Assembly: GCF_003668875.1 (NCBI RefSeq)
Contig: NZ_RAWM01000001.1
Span: 124,001 to 188,000 of the forward strand
Direction: 5' to 3'
DNA: 64,000 nucleotides
Source of the DNA: Corallococcus interemptor
GTDB taxonomy: Bacteria; Myxococcota; Myxococcia; Myxococcales; Myxococcaceae
Below, in pieces: positions 34,168-42,901 of this stretch. Under the pieces are notes generated by a model. The model saw nothing but the letters and a program-made list of their open reading frames with translations, did not search any database and was not told where the DNA came from. The position numbers and the translations under genes were made by a program. Within the stretch, counting starts at the first letter, position 1. Every line of letters begins with the position of its first letter.

Positions 34168-34722
34168 TCAGGGGAGGTTGTCTGCATAGCTGGTGAAGAG
34201 CGCATCGAAGAGCGTTGTCTTCGGAGGGGACTTCCGGCCCACGAAGACGGGCGCTGGATGATTGGCGATGTCAGGGGGCAGCAGGCTCAAATCCATCGTG
34301 GACTCCATGAGTCTCGCCATCGTGACCGCTGGCTCTACCGCGGGAGGCTCCAGGTCGAGCTGCCGGAAGATCCGGCGCTCGCCGTACTCAAACTGGACCC
34401 GGTACACGGTGTAGACGGGCGCGATGATGCTGGCGCAGCCGACGTAGACCCAGTGCACGCCAGAGCGCTCGGGAGTACGCCTGGGATAGATGGCGCACCA
34501 AAAGGATGCGTCCCGGGAAGTGGTGATGTTCCCGACGCTTTTCTCTGGAAACGTTGTTCTGAGTTGCTCGATCAGGACGTCCCAAGAGCCAGGCGTTTCC
34601 AACTTCGTCTGCCAGAGCTCATGGAGCCGATGTTCCTCGGGCGAGAGCTCCTGATTGGGGTCTTCTTGCGAGGGCCAATAGGTCCGCGCAATCTCCAGCA
34701 GCTTCTCAATGGATGGAACCAT
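34168..34722 (-). CDS. Cytosolic protein of unknown function, partner of the upstream lipoprotein
   Basis: 184 residues without signal peptide or membrane helices. Recognisable only as a soluble alpha/beta protein: Trp-rich N-terminal half (HELWQTKLETPGSWDVL), SRDASFWCAIYP, YTVYRVQFEYG. Its ATG lies 3 bases from the stop of the lipoprotein gene, so they form an operon. Codon use is less GC-biased than neighbours, suggesting transfer. I do not recognise the family. The exported-lipoprotein plus cytosolic-partner layout resembles toxin-immunity pairs, which is only a hypothesis. Confidence 0.65.
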   Translation of the reverse strand: MVPSIEKLLEIARTYWPSQEDPNQELSPEEHRLHELWQTKLETPGSWDVLIEQLRTTFPEKSVGNITTSRDASFWCAIYPRRTPERSGVHWVYVGCASIIAPVYTVYRVQFEYGERRIFRQLDLEPPAVEPAVTMARLMESTMDLSLLPPDIANHPAPVFVGRKSPPKTTLFDALFTSYADNLP

Positions 34723-34725
34723 GGG

Positions 34726-35235
34726 CTACATCCCTCCACGGGTGGATGGTCCTGTAGGTGTCACCACCACGGGCTTGATGCCCGATGTGCAGGCCTTTGG
34801 GACCCGTGCCCCCTTGATGGCGGCATTGAGCGTGAGTTCGTAGAAGGACCTGAACTCTTCGCAGGCAATGCTGATGGGAGTGGCTGGCGTCGCCGCGGAA
34901 AGGGTTGCCCTCGCGGCTTGATTGGCACAGCTCGCGGAAAGGCTTTGCGCCCGTTCGGTGGAGATGAGTCCCTGCGCGTCATTGGCGATGGGCATCTCCA
35001 CGCCGAACCTGCAAAGGAACATCTCCCCTGTGTCTCGGGCGATGCCGACGTGCAGACACGCTGCCCGCCATCCGCCTGATTCTCCGCCCTCCCACTTCAC
35101 CACGTCATGAAAGACGAAGTGACGGGGGCGCAGGGCGCCCTCCACATACGTCGCGGAACCGCCTGTCGCGCAGGCGGATGACAACGCAACGATGCACAGC
35201 GCGACAGCGGCCTTCCTGACGCCGGATGCACCCAT
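34726..35235 (-). CDS. Small lipoprotein of unknown function
   Basis: 169 residues. Signal peptide GVRKAAVALCIVALSSACA with lipobox SSAC near residue 22. The mature part has four or five Cys residues (AACLHVG, MFLCRFG, SCANQAA, SIACEEF, KACTSG) that may form disulfides. GGAGGTGGGCC lies before ATG 35235. It is the first gene of a two-gene unit with the cytosolic protein downstream. Base use is lower in GC than the flanking genes. Confidence 0.7.
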   Translation of the reverse strand: MGASGVRKAAVALCIVALSSACATGGSATYVEGALRPRHFVFHDVVKWEGGESGGWRAACLHVGIARDTGEMFLCRFGVEMPIANDAQGLISTERAQSLSASCANQAARATLSAATPATPISIACEEFRSFYELTLNAAIKGARVPKACTSGIKPVVVTPTGPSTRGGM

Positions 35236-35279
35236 GGCCCACCTCCAGGGGTGACACACTCACGGCGCTCAGCGTACGC

Positions 35280-36239
35280 CTATTGCTGCGCGACCTCCGC
35301 GCGCAGCTGGGCGATGGCGGGGGCCAGCTGCGGGGGCTGCATGTTCTTGGGCACTTCCACCGTGAATCGTTCGAAATGCGCCAGCGCTCCTGCCTTGTCG
35401 CCCCGGCGCAGCGACAGGCTGCCCAGGAAGATGAGCGCCTCCTGCGCGTCCGGCCACGTGTCCACCAGCTCCGTCAGCTCCGCCTCCGCGCCCTGCAGGT
35501 CGCCCTGCGACGCCGCGCGCAGCACGCCCCGGTGCACCCGCAGCTCCACGTTGAACGGATCCACCGCCAGGCCCTTCAGCGTCACCTTCAGCGCCTCGTC
35601 GAACTGCTGCTGACGGATGAGCTCGTGGCTCAGCATCGACGCGGCCTCCACGTCGCCCGGGTTCGACGCCAGCCGCTGACGCGCCTGATCCAGCTCGTCG
35701 TTCATCTCGGGCATCTGCGCCTGCTGCTGCGCCTGGGACATGCCCGGCGGCGTCGCGCCCGTGCCCATCTGGCCCTCTTCGCGCGGCTTCTGCTCGGAGA
35801 CGAGCAGGTAGCCCAGCCCTCCGAAGAAGACCACCACGCCCGCGCCCCACATCGCGCCCACCATCTGCGGGTTGCGCGACGCCCAGCCCGTGGGCGCCGG
35901 CACGTTGCGCGCGGGCGCCTTCTCTCCCGCGGCCTGCCGCTTCAGGTGCTCGTCCTTCGCGCGCAGCGCGGCCGCCGCTTCCTTCTCCAGCCGCGCCTTC
36001 TCCGCCGTGTAGTGCTCCGCGCTGAAGTGGTGCTTCTCCGCCTCCAGCGTGCGCAGCTGCTCGATGAGCGACTGCGCCCGCTGCGCCAGGTCATCCACCG
36101 TGCCGTCCGTCTTCGGCGTGGCGTCCGGCAGCGCGCTCCCCGTCTTCATCTTCATGTAGAGGAGCCACGCGGCCGCCAGCACGAAGGCGACCGAGAGGAC
36201 GATGATTCCGGGCAACCAGTTGGTGGGCTCGGGCTGCAT
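35280..36239 (-). CDS. CcmI-like TPR protein of cytochrome c maturation
   Basis: 319 residues. One transmembrane helix near residues 9-27 (GIIVLSVAFVLAAAWLLYM), a coiled-coil stretch (residues about 50-95, EKHHFSAEHYTAEKARLEKEAAAAL), a second transmembrane helix (PQMVGAMWGAGVVVFFGGLGYLLV in two pieces, about 127-150), then four TPR-like units in the periplasmic C-terminal half. This matches CcmI/CycH, which chaperones apocytochrome for heme attachment. It follows ccmH by 3 bases. Confidence 0.8.
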   Translation of the reverse strand: MQPEPTNWLPGIIVLSVAFVLAAAWLLYMKMKTGSALPDATPKTDGTVDDLAQRAQSLIEQLRTLEAEKHHFSAEHYTAEKARLEKEAAAALRAKDEHLKRQAAGEKAPARNVPAPTGWASRNPQMVGAMWGAGVVVFFGGLGYLLVSEQKPREEGQMGTGATPPGMSQAQQQAQMPEMNDELDQARQRLASNPGDVEAASMLSHELIRQQQFDEALKVTLKGLAVDPFNVELRVHRGVLRAASQGDLQGAEAELTELVDTWPDAQEALIFLGSLSLRRGDKAGALAHFERFTVEVPKNMQPPQLAPAIAQLRAEVAQQ

Positions 36240-36242
36240 GGC

Positions 36243-36746
36243 TTAGCGCTCCAGCTCCCGGCGCACGGCCTGGAGGTAGGGGTCCGCATCGTCGGTGGAC
36301 GGCGCGGGAGTGGAAGGGGAGGAAGCCTGGGTGGCTTGCGCGCCGGCGGCGCCCTCGGGCAGGGGCTGACGCTGCTTCAGGATGACGAAGAGGCCGCCCA
36401 GCACCAGCGCGACGGGCCCCAGCCACACGAACCAGTTGAAGCCCTCCGCGCGCGGCTCCAGCAGCACCCACTCGCCGTAGCGCGCGACGAAGTAGTCGAC
36501 GATTTCGGTGTCCGTCTTTCCGTCGGAGACCAGCTCGCGCACCTTGTCCAGCTGGGCGCGCGCCATGGAGGACGGGCTGTCCGCCACCGACAGGCCCTGG
36601 CACACCGCGCAGCGCAGCTTCTTCGCCAGCTGCTGCACCCGCGCCTCCTGGGCCGGCGCGAGCGGTTCACTGGCGGCCTGCTGCGGCGCGAACTGCCCCG
36701 TGGCAAGGCTCAAGGCGAGGGTCAACGAGACGAGGACGGCATTCAT
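36243..36746 (-). CDS. ccmH: Cytochrome c maturation protein CcmH
   Basis: 167 residues. A signal-like N-terminus (NAVLVSLTLALSLATG), then the CcmH redox motif in KLRCAVCQGLSVADS, a helical hairpin bundle (RAQLDKVRELVSDGKTD, YFVARYGEWVLL) and a C-terminal transmembrane helix (FVWLGPVALVLGGLFVIL). It keeps the apocytochrome CXXCH cysteines reduced for heme ligation. Acts in the periplasm with CcmG and CcmF. Confidence 0.93.
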   Translation of the reverse strand: MNAVLVSLTLALSLATGQFAPQQAASEPLAPAQEARVQQLAKKLRCAVCQGLSVADSPSSMARAQLDKVRELVSDGKTDTEIVDYFVARYGEWVLLEPRAEGFNWFVWLGPVALVLGGLFVILKQRQPLPEGAAGAQATQASSPSTPAPSTDDADPYLQAVRRELER

Positions 36747-36860
36747 CGGGGGCTCCAGCGGGGGCCGTCCCTAACTACCGCCCCCTGACGGGTATTGCAC
36801 AGGGAATCCTGGGCCGCACGCCCGCCGCCCGGGCAGCCCCCTGTGGCACTTTCGAAGGCC

Positions 36861-38078
36861 TCAGCCCCGGTACGCCGGGTCCTGCTCGGTCTCCAGGTCC
36901 TGGTCCGGGTCGTACGGGTCGTCCTCGGGAGGCAGCAAGCCCTCCGGCTCGTCACGGCCCAGCGCGTGGCGCACGGCGAAGAAGCCCACCGCCCCCAGGC
37001 CCAGGAGGAACGCGAAGGGCCCCACCGCCAGCTTCACCCCCGCGAGCGCCCAGAGCAGGCTCACGCTCACCGCGCCCACCGGCACCCAGCGCAGCAAAGC
37101 CGGGCGCTCCACGTCCGGCCGCAGCGCCGCCAGCACGAGCACCGACAGGAGCACCAGCAGCGGCAGGTCCGACAAGGGCAGGTCCCACCCCGAGCGCGAC
37201 GCGACACCGCCCCCCAGGCTGTAGAGCGAGTCATCCGAGGGGCGCGTCGTGGGCAGCACCCGCAGCTCCGGCGGGGCGCCGCGCACGCCGCCCGGCACCG
37301 GCGCGTTGTCCGGCAGGGGCGAGCCGTCCGCCGTCACCTTGCCCCAGGGCAGGAAGAGCGCCACCACGCACACCCCCACGCCCGCCAGCGCCAGCACCCG
37401 GGGAAAGCGCAAGAGCGAGCGCAGGTCGAAGTCGCGGGCCACGCCGTCCGGCTCCGCGATGACCAGCCGGTACTGCTCCACGGCGATGAGCACCGTCCCC
37501 GCGGCCCAGAGGGGAATGAGCAGGTTGAACCCGGACAGGAGCCGCACGGACAGCGCCACCAGCAGCAGCGTGAACGCGGCGGGCACCTCCGGCCGCATCA
37601 GCACCAGCGGCACGGAGTCCACCCAGCCCGGCGCGTTGCCATCGCGGCGCAGCTCGCGCGCGACGAGCGCCACGCTGCCCACCAGCGTCAGCAGCGTCCC
37701 CAGCACGCCCACGCTGGGGAAGAACGGCAGGATGGACAGCACCAGTGAGAACACGATGAGCCCCACGCCCACGACGCTCTGGGAGTGGCCCGGTACGTCC
37801 TTCAGCCAGCGGGGGCCGTCATACGGCACCTCGTCCTCGTAGGCGTCTGGAGGCGGCTGCCGGGCCCCGGAAGCGCGAGCGGGCCGGGCGTCCTCCTCCT
37901 CGTCCAGAATCTCCGACGCATAGGCCGGCTCGGACGCGGGGCGGCTGGGGCGCTGCTGGCCCCGGACGCTGCTGGCGCGCGGGGGCGGGACCTGGCGGGC
38001 CGGCATCTTCGCGCCGCAGTTCTCGCAGTACATCAGGCGGACGTCCGCCGCGCTCTCACCGCACTCGGGGCACTGCAT
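36861..38078 (-). CDS. Zinc-ribbon, multi-spanning membrane protein
   Basis: 405 residues. It starts with a double zinc ribbon, CPECGESA ... YCENCGAK (residues 3-25), then an acidic linker and about eight to ten transmembrane helices from residue about 90 onward (for example VVGVGLIVFSLVLSILPFF, GFNLLIPLWAAGTVLIA). The tail is acidic. The ATG at 38078 starts the ribbon. It stands inside the ccm cluster between ccmG and ccmH but has 154 and 114 bases of spacing on its sides, so it need not be part of maturation. Family not recognised further. Confidence 0.72.
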   Translation of the reverse strand: MQCPECGESAADVRLMYCENCGAKMPARQVPPPRASSVRGQQRPSRPASEPAYASEILDEEEDARPARASGARQPPPDAYEDEVPYDGPRWLKDVPGHSQSVVGVGLIVFSLVLSILPFFPSVGVLGTLLTLVGSVALVARELRRDGNAPGWVDSVPLVLMRPEVPAAFTLLLVALSVRLLSGFNLLIPLWAAGTVLIAVEQYRLVIAEPDGVARDFDLRSLLRFPRVLALAGVGVCVVALFLPWGKVTADGSPLPDNAPVPGGVRGAPPELRVLPTTRPSDDSLYSLGGGVASRSGWDLPLSDLPLLVLLSVLVLAALRPDVERPALLRWVPVGAVSVSLLWALAGVKLAVGPFAFLLGLGAVGFFAVRHALGRDEPEGLLPPEDDPYDPDQDLETEQDPAYRG

Positions 38079-38175
38079 GGGAAGTCCACCTCGCTGGAGC
38101 GGGGCCGGGGGAAGCCCTCGCGCACGACGCCGACAGCAGGGACTTACTACGGATGCCACACCTCCCGCGAGGCGG

Positions 38176-38204
38176 GCCCGGGATCCTCTCGAGGGCTCCC
38201 GGGC
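38176..38204. terminator. Hairpin after ccmG
   Basis: GCCCGGGA (38176-38183) and TCCCGGGC (38197-38204) form a perfect 8-base stem, 29 bases past the ccmG stop on the minus strand. There is no T-run, so it may be a factor-dependent pause, an mRNA 3'-end protector or a chance palindrome. Confidence 0.35.
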
Positions 38205-38232
38205 GCCTGCCTTCCGAGCGGGCGGTGTTGAC

Positions 38233-38793
38233 TCAGTCCGGCCGCGCCGCTTCCGCGGTGGCTCCGGCCACGGGCTGGGACAGCTCCTTCACCCGGGTGG
38301 CCAGCGTCTGCGGATCAATGGGCCCCACGTGCTTGCCGCGGATGACGCCCTGCGCGTCGATGAAGTACGTCTCCGGCACACCCGCGACGCCGTAGTCCAC
38401 GGCCATGCGCGAGCGCTCGTCCATCAGCTGCGGGAAGCTGGCCCCCATGCGGCGCAGGAAGTCGAGCGCGTTGGGCTCGGTGTCCTCGAAGACGACGCCC
38501 ATGAAGACGGCCTGGGCGCCCAGCTCGCGCGCGCCCCACTCGAGCACCGGGTGCTCGTACTTGCAGGGCCCGCACCACGACGCCCAGAAGTTGATGACCA
38601 CCGGGCGGCCCTTCAGGTCCGCCAGCTTCACAGGGTCGCCGCCGGTCAGCGGCTTGAGCGTGAAGTCCGGCGCGGGCGCGCCCTTGAGCATGAAGGGCAC
38701 CTCGTGCGGATCCCTTCCGAAGCCCTGGAAGAGCACGAAGAGCAGCGCCGCGCCCACCGCGGAGAACAGCAGCGGAAGCCGCCAGCGCTTCAT
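38233..38793 (-). CDS. ccmG: Thioredoxin-like protein CcmG/ResA
   Basis: 186 residues. N-terminal membrane anchor (RLPLLFSAVGAALLFVLF), then a thioredoxin fold with VVINFWASWCGPCKYEHP, the CxxC being CGPC, and the cis-Pro loop VPETYF. It reduces CcmH or the apocytochrome in the periplasm. The ATG at 38793 overlaps the ccmF stop by 4 bases. Confidence 0.92.
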   Translation of the reverse strand: MKRWRLPLLFSAVGAALLFVLFQGFGRDPHEVPFMLKGAPAPDFTLKPLTGGDPVKLADLKGRPVVINFWASWCGPCKYEHPVLEWGARELGAQAVFMGVVFEDTEPNALDFLRRMGASFPQLMDERSRMAVDYGVAGVPETYFIDAQGVIRGKHVGPIDPQTLATRVKELSQPVAGATAEAARPD

Positions 38794-40814
38794 GCCGCAC
38801 CCCGCTCGGCGTCCGTGCCCGGAAGGGGAGGCGCCGCGCCCACCGGCGCCGCGTCCGTGCGCAGCACCGCCGCCTTGCGAGAGGGCCACACGGCAATGAG
38901 CGTGCCCAACAGCAGCAGCGGCAGGCTGTACCAGATCCATCCCACCAGCGGGAACACCCAGACGTTGAAGCTCGCCGTGCCCGTCGTCTCGCTGAAGGCC
39001 ATCAGCGAGATGTACAGGTCCTCCTTCGGCGACTCACGCACCGCGGGCGTGCCCACGGGGTCCGTGCTGCGCTCGTAGTAGTTCATGCGCGGGCGCAGCT
39101 CCGACACCGAGCCGTTGGGCGCCGTCACCTCCAGGCGCGCGGCGACGTAGGTGCGGTGCGGCTCCTCGCCGCTGGACAGGCCCAGGTACTTCAGCTGGTA
39201 GCCGTCCAGCATCATGGTGCCGTCCTTCTTCAGCGTGCCGGACGTGTGCTTCACGTACGCGCTGGAGGCCGCCACGGCGACGATGATGATGACGATGCCC
39301 AGGTGCACCACGTAGCCGCCGAAGCGCCGGCGCGCCTTGCTCGTGGCCGTGGCCACCGCCGTGACGAAGCCTTCCTTGCGCTCCGTCATGCGCACGCGCA
39401 CCGGCACCACCAGCTCGCGCAGCGTGATGACGGTGACGAAGCCGCCCAGGCCGAACGTGAGCAGCGGATACACGCCGCGAAGCCCCGCCGCGTAGCAGGC
39501 GATGGTGATGACCACGCCCACCGCCGCGGGGATGATGAACTGGCGGCGCAGCGTGGCCTTGTCCGGCGTGCCCCACGGCAGCACCGGGCCCACGCCCATG
39601 AGGAAGAGCACCGCGATGCCGCCCGGCACCGCCATCTTGTTGAAGTACGGCTCGCCCACGCTCACGCGGATGCCGCGCACGGCCTCCGACACCAGCGGGT
39701 AGAGCGTGCCCAGGAGCACCGTGAAGGTGATGGCCACGAACACCAGGTTGTTCACCAGGATGCTCGCCTCGCGCGACATCATCGAAGAGAGCCGGCCCTC
39801 CGGCGCCAGCAGGTGGCCGCGCGTGGCCAAAAGGCCAATGCACACCACCAGCAGGATGGCGATGAACACCAGGAACGTGGGCCCGATGTCCGACTGGGTG
39901 AACGAGTGCACCGAGTTGAAGATGCCGGAGCGGGTCATGAACGTGCCCAGGATGGTGAGCACGAACGACGCGAGCGCGAGGCTCAGCGTCCACAGCTTCA
40001 GCATCCGCTTACGCTCCTGCACCATGGTGGAGTGCATGAACGCCGTCGCGGTCAGCCACGGCAGGAAGGACGCGTTCTCCACCGGGTCCCACGCCCAGTA
40101 ACCGCCCCAGCCCAGCACGGCGTACGCCCACCACGAGCCCAGCACGATGCCCAGCGTGAGGAACATCCACGCGATGAGCGTCCAGCGCCGCAGGGGCGCC
40201 ATCCACGCTTCACCAATCTCCCCGCGCAGCAGGCCCGCCACGGCGACGCCGAACGGCACCGTCATGCCCACGTAGCCCGCGTAGAGCATGGGCGGGTGGA
40301 TGATCATCAGGAAGTGGTTCTGCAAAAGCGGGTTGGGGCCCGGACCGTCCGCCGGCACCGGCGACACGGCGCCCCAGGGGTTGGCGGGGCCCGCGATGAG
40401 GAACGCGAAGAAGACGCCCACGGCCAGCATGGTGCCCAGCGCCAGCTGCATGTAGCGCGCGTGCTCCTTGCGGTGCACGAAGGCGAACGCCGCCAGGTAC
40501 ACGCCCATGATGAGGCCCCAGAAGAGGATGGACCCCTCCAGCGCGCTCCACAGCGACACGATGGTGTAGATGAGCGGCGTGGCGCGGCTGCCCACCTGGG
40601 CCACGTACTTCACGCTGAAGTCGTGGTTGATGAGCGCTTCCACCATCACCAGGTTGCTGCCGACCATGCACGCGGCGAAGCCCCACACCGCGCGCAGCAC
40701 CCAGGGGTAGCTGGCGTCGTTGCGGCGCATGCCGCCCACCAGGCCCAGGATGGCGCCGAACGCAGCGAAGGCCAGGCCCGCGAGGACCAGCCCATAGCCC
40801 AGCATTCCGTTCAC
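38790..40814 (-). CDS. ccmF: Cytochrome c heme lyase subunit CcmF
   Basis: 674 residues with about 14-15 transmembrane helices. It carries the tryptophan-rich heme motif GGYWAWDPVENASFLPWL near residue 240, and further conserved residues in TFMTRSGIFNSVHSF. It is the heme lyase core of System I. The start is GTG 40814, overlapping the ccmE stop (GTGA); ATG 40805 is an alternative. C-terminal domain of about 100 residues faces the periplasm (YELRPRMNYYERS-type stretch). Confidence 0.95.
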   Translation of the reverse strand: MNGMLGYGLVLAGLAFAAFGAILGLVGGMRRNDASYPWVLRAVWGFAACMVGSNLVMVEALINHDFSVKYVAQVGSRATPLIYTIVSLWSALEGSILFWGLIMGVYLAAFAFVHRKEHARYMQLALGTMLAVGVFFAFLIAGPANPWGAVSPVPADGPGPNPLLQNHFLMIIHPPMLYAGYVGMTVPFGVAVAGLLRGEIGEAWMAPLRRWTLIAWMFLTLGIVLGSWWAYAVLGWGGYWAWDPVENASFLPWLTATAFMHSTMVQERKRMLKLWTLSLALASFVLTILGTFMTRSGIFNSVHSFTQSDIGPTFLVFIAILLVVCIGLLATRGHLLAPEGRLSSMMSREASILVNNLVFVAITFTVLLGTLYPLVSEAVRGIRVSVGEPYFNKMAVPGGIAVLFLMGVGPVLPWGTPDKATLRRQFIIPAAVGVVITIACYAAGLRGVYPLLTFGLGGFVTVITLRELVVPVRVRMTERKEGFVTAVATATSKARRRFGGYVVHLGIVIIIVAVAASSAYVKHTSGTLKKDGTMMLDGYQLKYLGLSSGEEPHRTYVAARLEVTAPNGSVSELRPRMNYYERSTDPVGTPAVRESPKEDLYISLMAFSETTGTASFNVWVFPLVGWIWYSLPLLLLGTLIAVWPSRKAAVLRTDAAPVGAAPPLPGTDAERGAA

Positions 40815-41305
40815 GGCGCCCCCGGCGGCGTCGCGGTCGCGGTGGTCGCGCCTTCAGCCAGCGTGTCCTGCCACTTGCGCGGCTCCTCGCCTTCCTTGGG
40901 CGCGCGGTACTCGTTGGAGTGGTTCACCATCAGCCGGTTCGACGTGAAGACGCCGGACTTGTCGTAGGTGCCCTCCACCACGACGCCGATCTTCTCGCGG
41001 AACATCTGCGGGGGCGTCTCCAGCGAGCGCACGTGCACGCTCTTGGCGTCCGCGTCCGGGCCGTCCGCCACGCGGAAGTCCAGCGTGGTGTGGCCCTCGT
41101 TCCACTGGATGCTGCCCGGCTGCACCACGCCGCCCAGGCGGATGGTGGCCGTGTAGGCCTTGTCCCCGTTGGAGAGCAGCTCCGACGGGCTCCAGTAATA
41201 GACGAGGTTGTCCCCGATGTTGCCAAAGGCGATGAAGCCCAGGCCAGCGCCGGCGAAGAGCAGGGCTCCCAGCGCGATGAGACGGTTGCGGTTGACGGGC
41301 GTCAT
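40811..41305 (-). CDS. ccmE: Heme chaperone CcmE
   Basis: 164 residues. N-terminal transmembrane helix (RLIALGALLFAGAGLGFIAF), then an OB-fold domain and the heme-attachment region MVNHSNEYRAP, with His and Tyr in the HxxxY motif where heme is bound covalently. It shuttles heme from CcmC to CcmF in the periplasm. The start ATG 41305 is 4 bases past the ccmD stop. Confidence 0.93.
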   Translation of the reverse strand: MTPVNRNRLIALGALLFAGAGLGFIAFGNIGDNLVYYWSPSELLSNGDKAYTATIRLGGVVQPGSIQWNEGHTTLDFRVADGPDADAKSVHVRSLETPPQMFREKIGVVVEGTYDKSGVFTSNRLMVNHSNEYRAPKEGEEPRKWQDTLAEGATTATATPPGAP

Positions 41306-41309
41306 GGGC

Positions 41310-41477
41310 TCACTCCTTCGAGTCGGTGGCGCGGGGACGGCGCGCCCAGAGGGACGCAGAGTAGAGCACGAAGGCGGCCACGGAGATGCCGTAGCAGGCC
41401 CACACATAGCCCCAGCCGCCCTGGAGCCGGCCGCTGCCCACCTGGGCCAGCAGCATCAAAGACGTCAGCGAGGTCAT
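41310..41477 (-). CDS. ccmD: Small membrane protein CcmD
   Basis: A 55-residue protein, too short for most gene callers. It reads MTSLTSLMLLAQV..., then one transmembrane helix (YVWACYGISVAAFVLYSAS) and a basic tail (LWARRPRAT), as expected of CcmD, which helps release heme-loaded CcmE from CcmABC. It sits exactly between ccmC (2-base gap) and ccmE (4-base gap), the normal CcmD position. Confidence 0.88.
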   Translation of the reverse strand: MTSLTSLMLLAQVGSGRLQGGWGYVWACYGISVAAFVLYSASLWARRPRATDSKE

Positions 41478-41479
41478 GT

Positions 41480-42193
41480 TCAGGCCACCTTCGAGGAATG
41501 GGATGCGCGCAGCGCGGGGTCATCCGTGGGCAGCGCCTCCGGCAGCGCCACCTCCGCCTTCCGCTCCGCGAGCGCGATGCGGTAGCGGTGCACCATGAAG
41601 AGGATGAGCAGCGCCAGCATGCCGAACGCGGACACGCGCAAGGGCAGCACCATCTGCGGATCCACCGTCTTGGGGCTGGACTGCACCTGGTGGAGGCTGC
41701 GCCACCAGCGGACGGAGAACCACACGATGGGCAGGTTGATGGCTCCGATGATGGCCACCACCGCGCTCCACACCGCGCGCTTCTCCGGGTCTTCCACGAA
41801 GCGACGCAGCACCAGGTAGCCCGTGTAGGACACCAGCAGGATGGCCTCCGACGTCAGGCGCGGATCCCACGACCAGTAAACGCCCCAGGTCGGGCGGCCC
41901 CAGATGGAGCCGGTGATCATGCCCAGCGTGCCGAAGAGCAGGCCGACCTCCGCGGAGGCCTCCGCCATCGCGTCCGTCTTCCACGACTGACGCATGAGGT
42001 ACGTCACCGCGGCCACGAAGTTGATGAACATGGCCATCATGGCCATCCACTGGAGCGGCACGTGGACGTACATGATGCGCTGCACTTCGCCCATCTCGCG
42101 GTCCGGCGGCGCCCACGCGAGGCCCAGCCACCAGCCCGCGCCCAGCAGTGCCAGCGTCAGCGCCGGCAAGCCAAACTTGACGAACTTGTTCAT
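41480..42193 (-). CDS. ccmC: Heme transporter/ligand protein CcmC
   Basis: 237 residues and six transmembrane helices. The WWD-type motif is WGVYWSWDPRLTSEA near residue 125, with MYVHVPLQWMAM upstream supplying a heme-ligand His. CcmC loads heme onto CcmE. Lies 3 bases after the ccmB stop on the minus strand. Confidence 0.94.
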   Translation of the reverse strand: MNKFVKFGLPALTLALLGAGWWLGLAWAPPDREMGEVQRIMYVHVPLQWMAMMAMFINFVAAVTYLMRQSWKTDAMAEASAEVGLLFGTLGMITGSIWGRPTWGVYWSWDPRLTSEAILLVSYTGYLVLRRFVEDPEKRAVWSAVVAIIGAINLPIVWFSVRWWRSLHQVQSSPKTVDPQMVLPLRVSAFGMLALLILFMVHRYRIALAERKAEVALPEALPTDDPALRASHSSKVA

Positions 42194-42196
42194 CCT

Positions 42197-42901
42197 TCAG
42201 TCCTCGATGACGCGGGGGAACAGCACGAAGCCTACGCCCCAGTAAATCAGATTGAACCCCAGCAGCAGCCCCTGCCATGAGCCCAGCTGCTGCATCGGGT
42301 CACCCTGGAGTACGAGCGTGGTCCCCTTGGCAGCGGACAGGAGGGCCGGGATGACGAGCGGGAACAATAGCAGAGGCAGCAGCACATCCCGGGCCCGCGC
42401 ATTGCTGGAGATGGCCGCGTAGACGGTCCCCGGGGCGCTGAGCGCCAGGCTGCCAAGGACCAGGATGCCCGCCAGGTCACCGACCCCGGTGACGATGCGC
42501 ACCCCGTACAGGGCCACCATCACGGGGACCAGCACCACGGCCAGGGCCAGGAGCAGCAGGGCGTTGCCCAGTGCCTTGGACAGGAAGATGGCGCGCGCGT
42601 CCGCCGGGGCCAGCCGCACGCCGTCCAGGCAGGCGTTCTCCGTCTCGACACGGAAGGACTCGCCCAGGGACAGCACGCTGGCGAAGAGGATGGCCAGCCA
42701 CAGGTAGCCGCCCGCGTTGCGCTCCAAGAGCTTCGTGTCCGGGCCCAGCGCGAAGGAGAAGAGCAGCAGCGTGGCCATGGCGAAGAACACCAGCGCGTTG
42801 AGCCGCGCGCGGGTGCGCCATTCAATGAGCAGGTCCTTGCGCAGCAGGACGAGCGTCGTCGCCAGCAGGCCCGGGGAACGCCTCGGCTTCGGCGCGCTCA
42901 T
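42197..42901 (-). CDS. ccmB: ABC transporter permease CcmB
   Basis: 234 residues, six transmembrane helices, starting KPRRSPGLLATTLVLLRKDLLIEWRTR (in two pieces), the family's N-terminal pattern, followed by ALVFFAMATLLLFSFALGPD. It pairs with the CcmA ATPase and is needed to release heme-bound CcmE. Start ATG 42901 overlaps the ccmA stop by 4 bases. Confidence 0.92.
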   Translation of the reverse strand: MSAPKPRRSPGLLATTLVLLRKDLLIEWRTRARLNALVFFAMATLLLFSFALGPDTKLLERNAGGYLWLAILFASVLSLGESFRVETENACLDGVRLAPADARAIFLSKALGNALLLLALAVVLVPVMVALYGVRIVTGVGDLAGILVLGSLALSAPGTVYAAISSNARARDVLLPLLLFPLVIPALLSAAKGTTLVLQGDPMQQLGSWQGLLLGFNLIYWGVGFVLFPRVIED

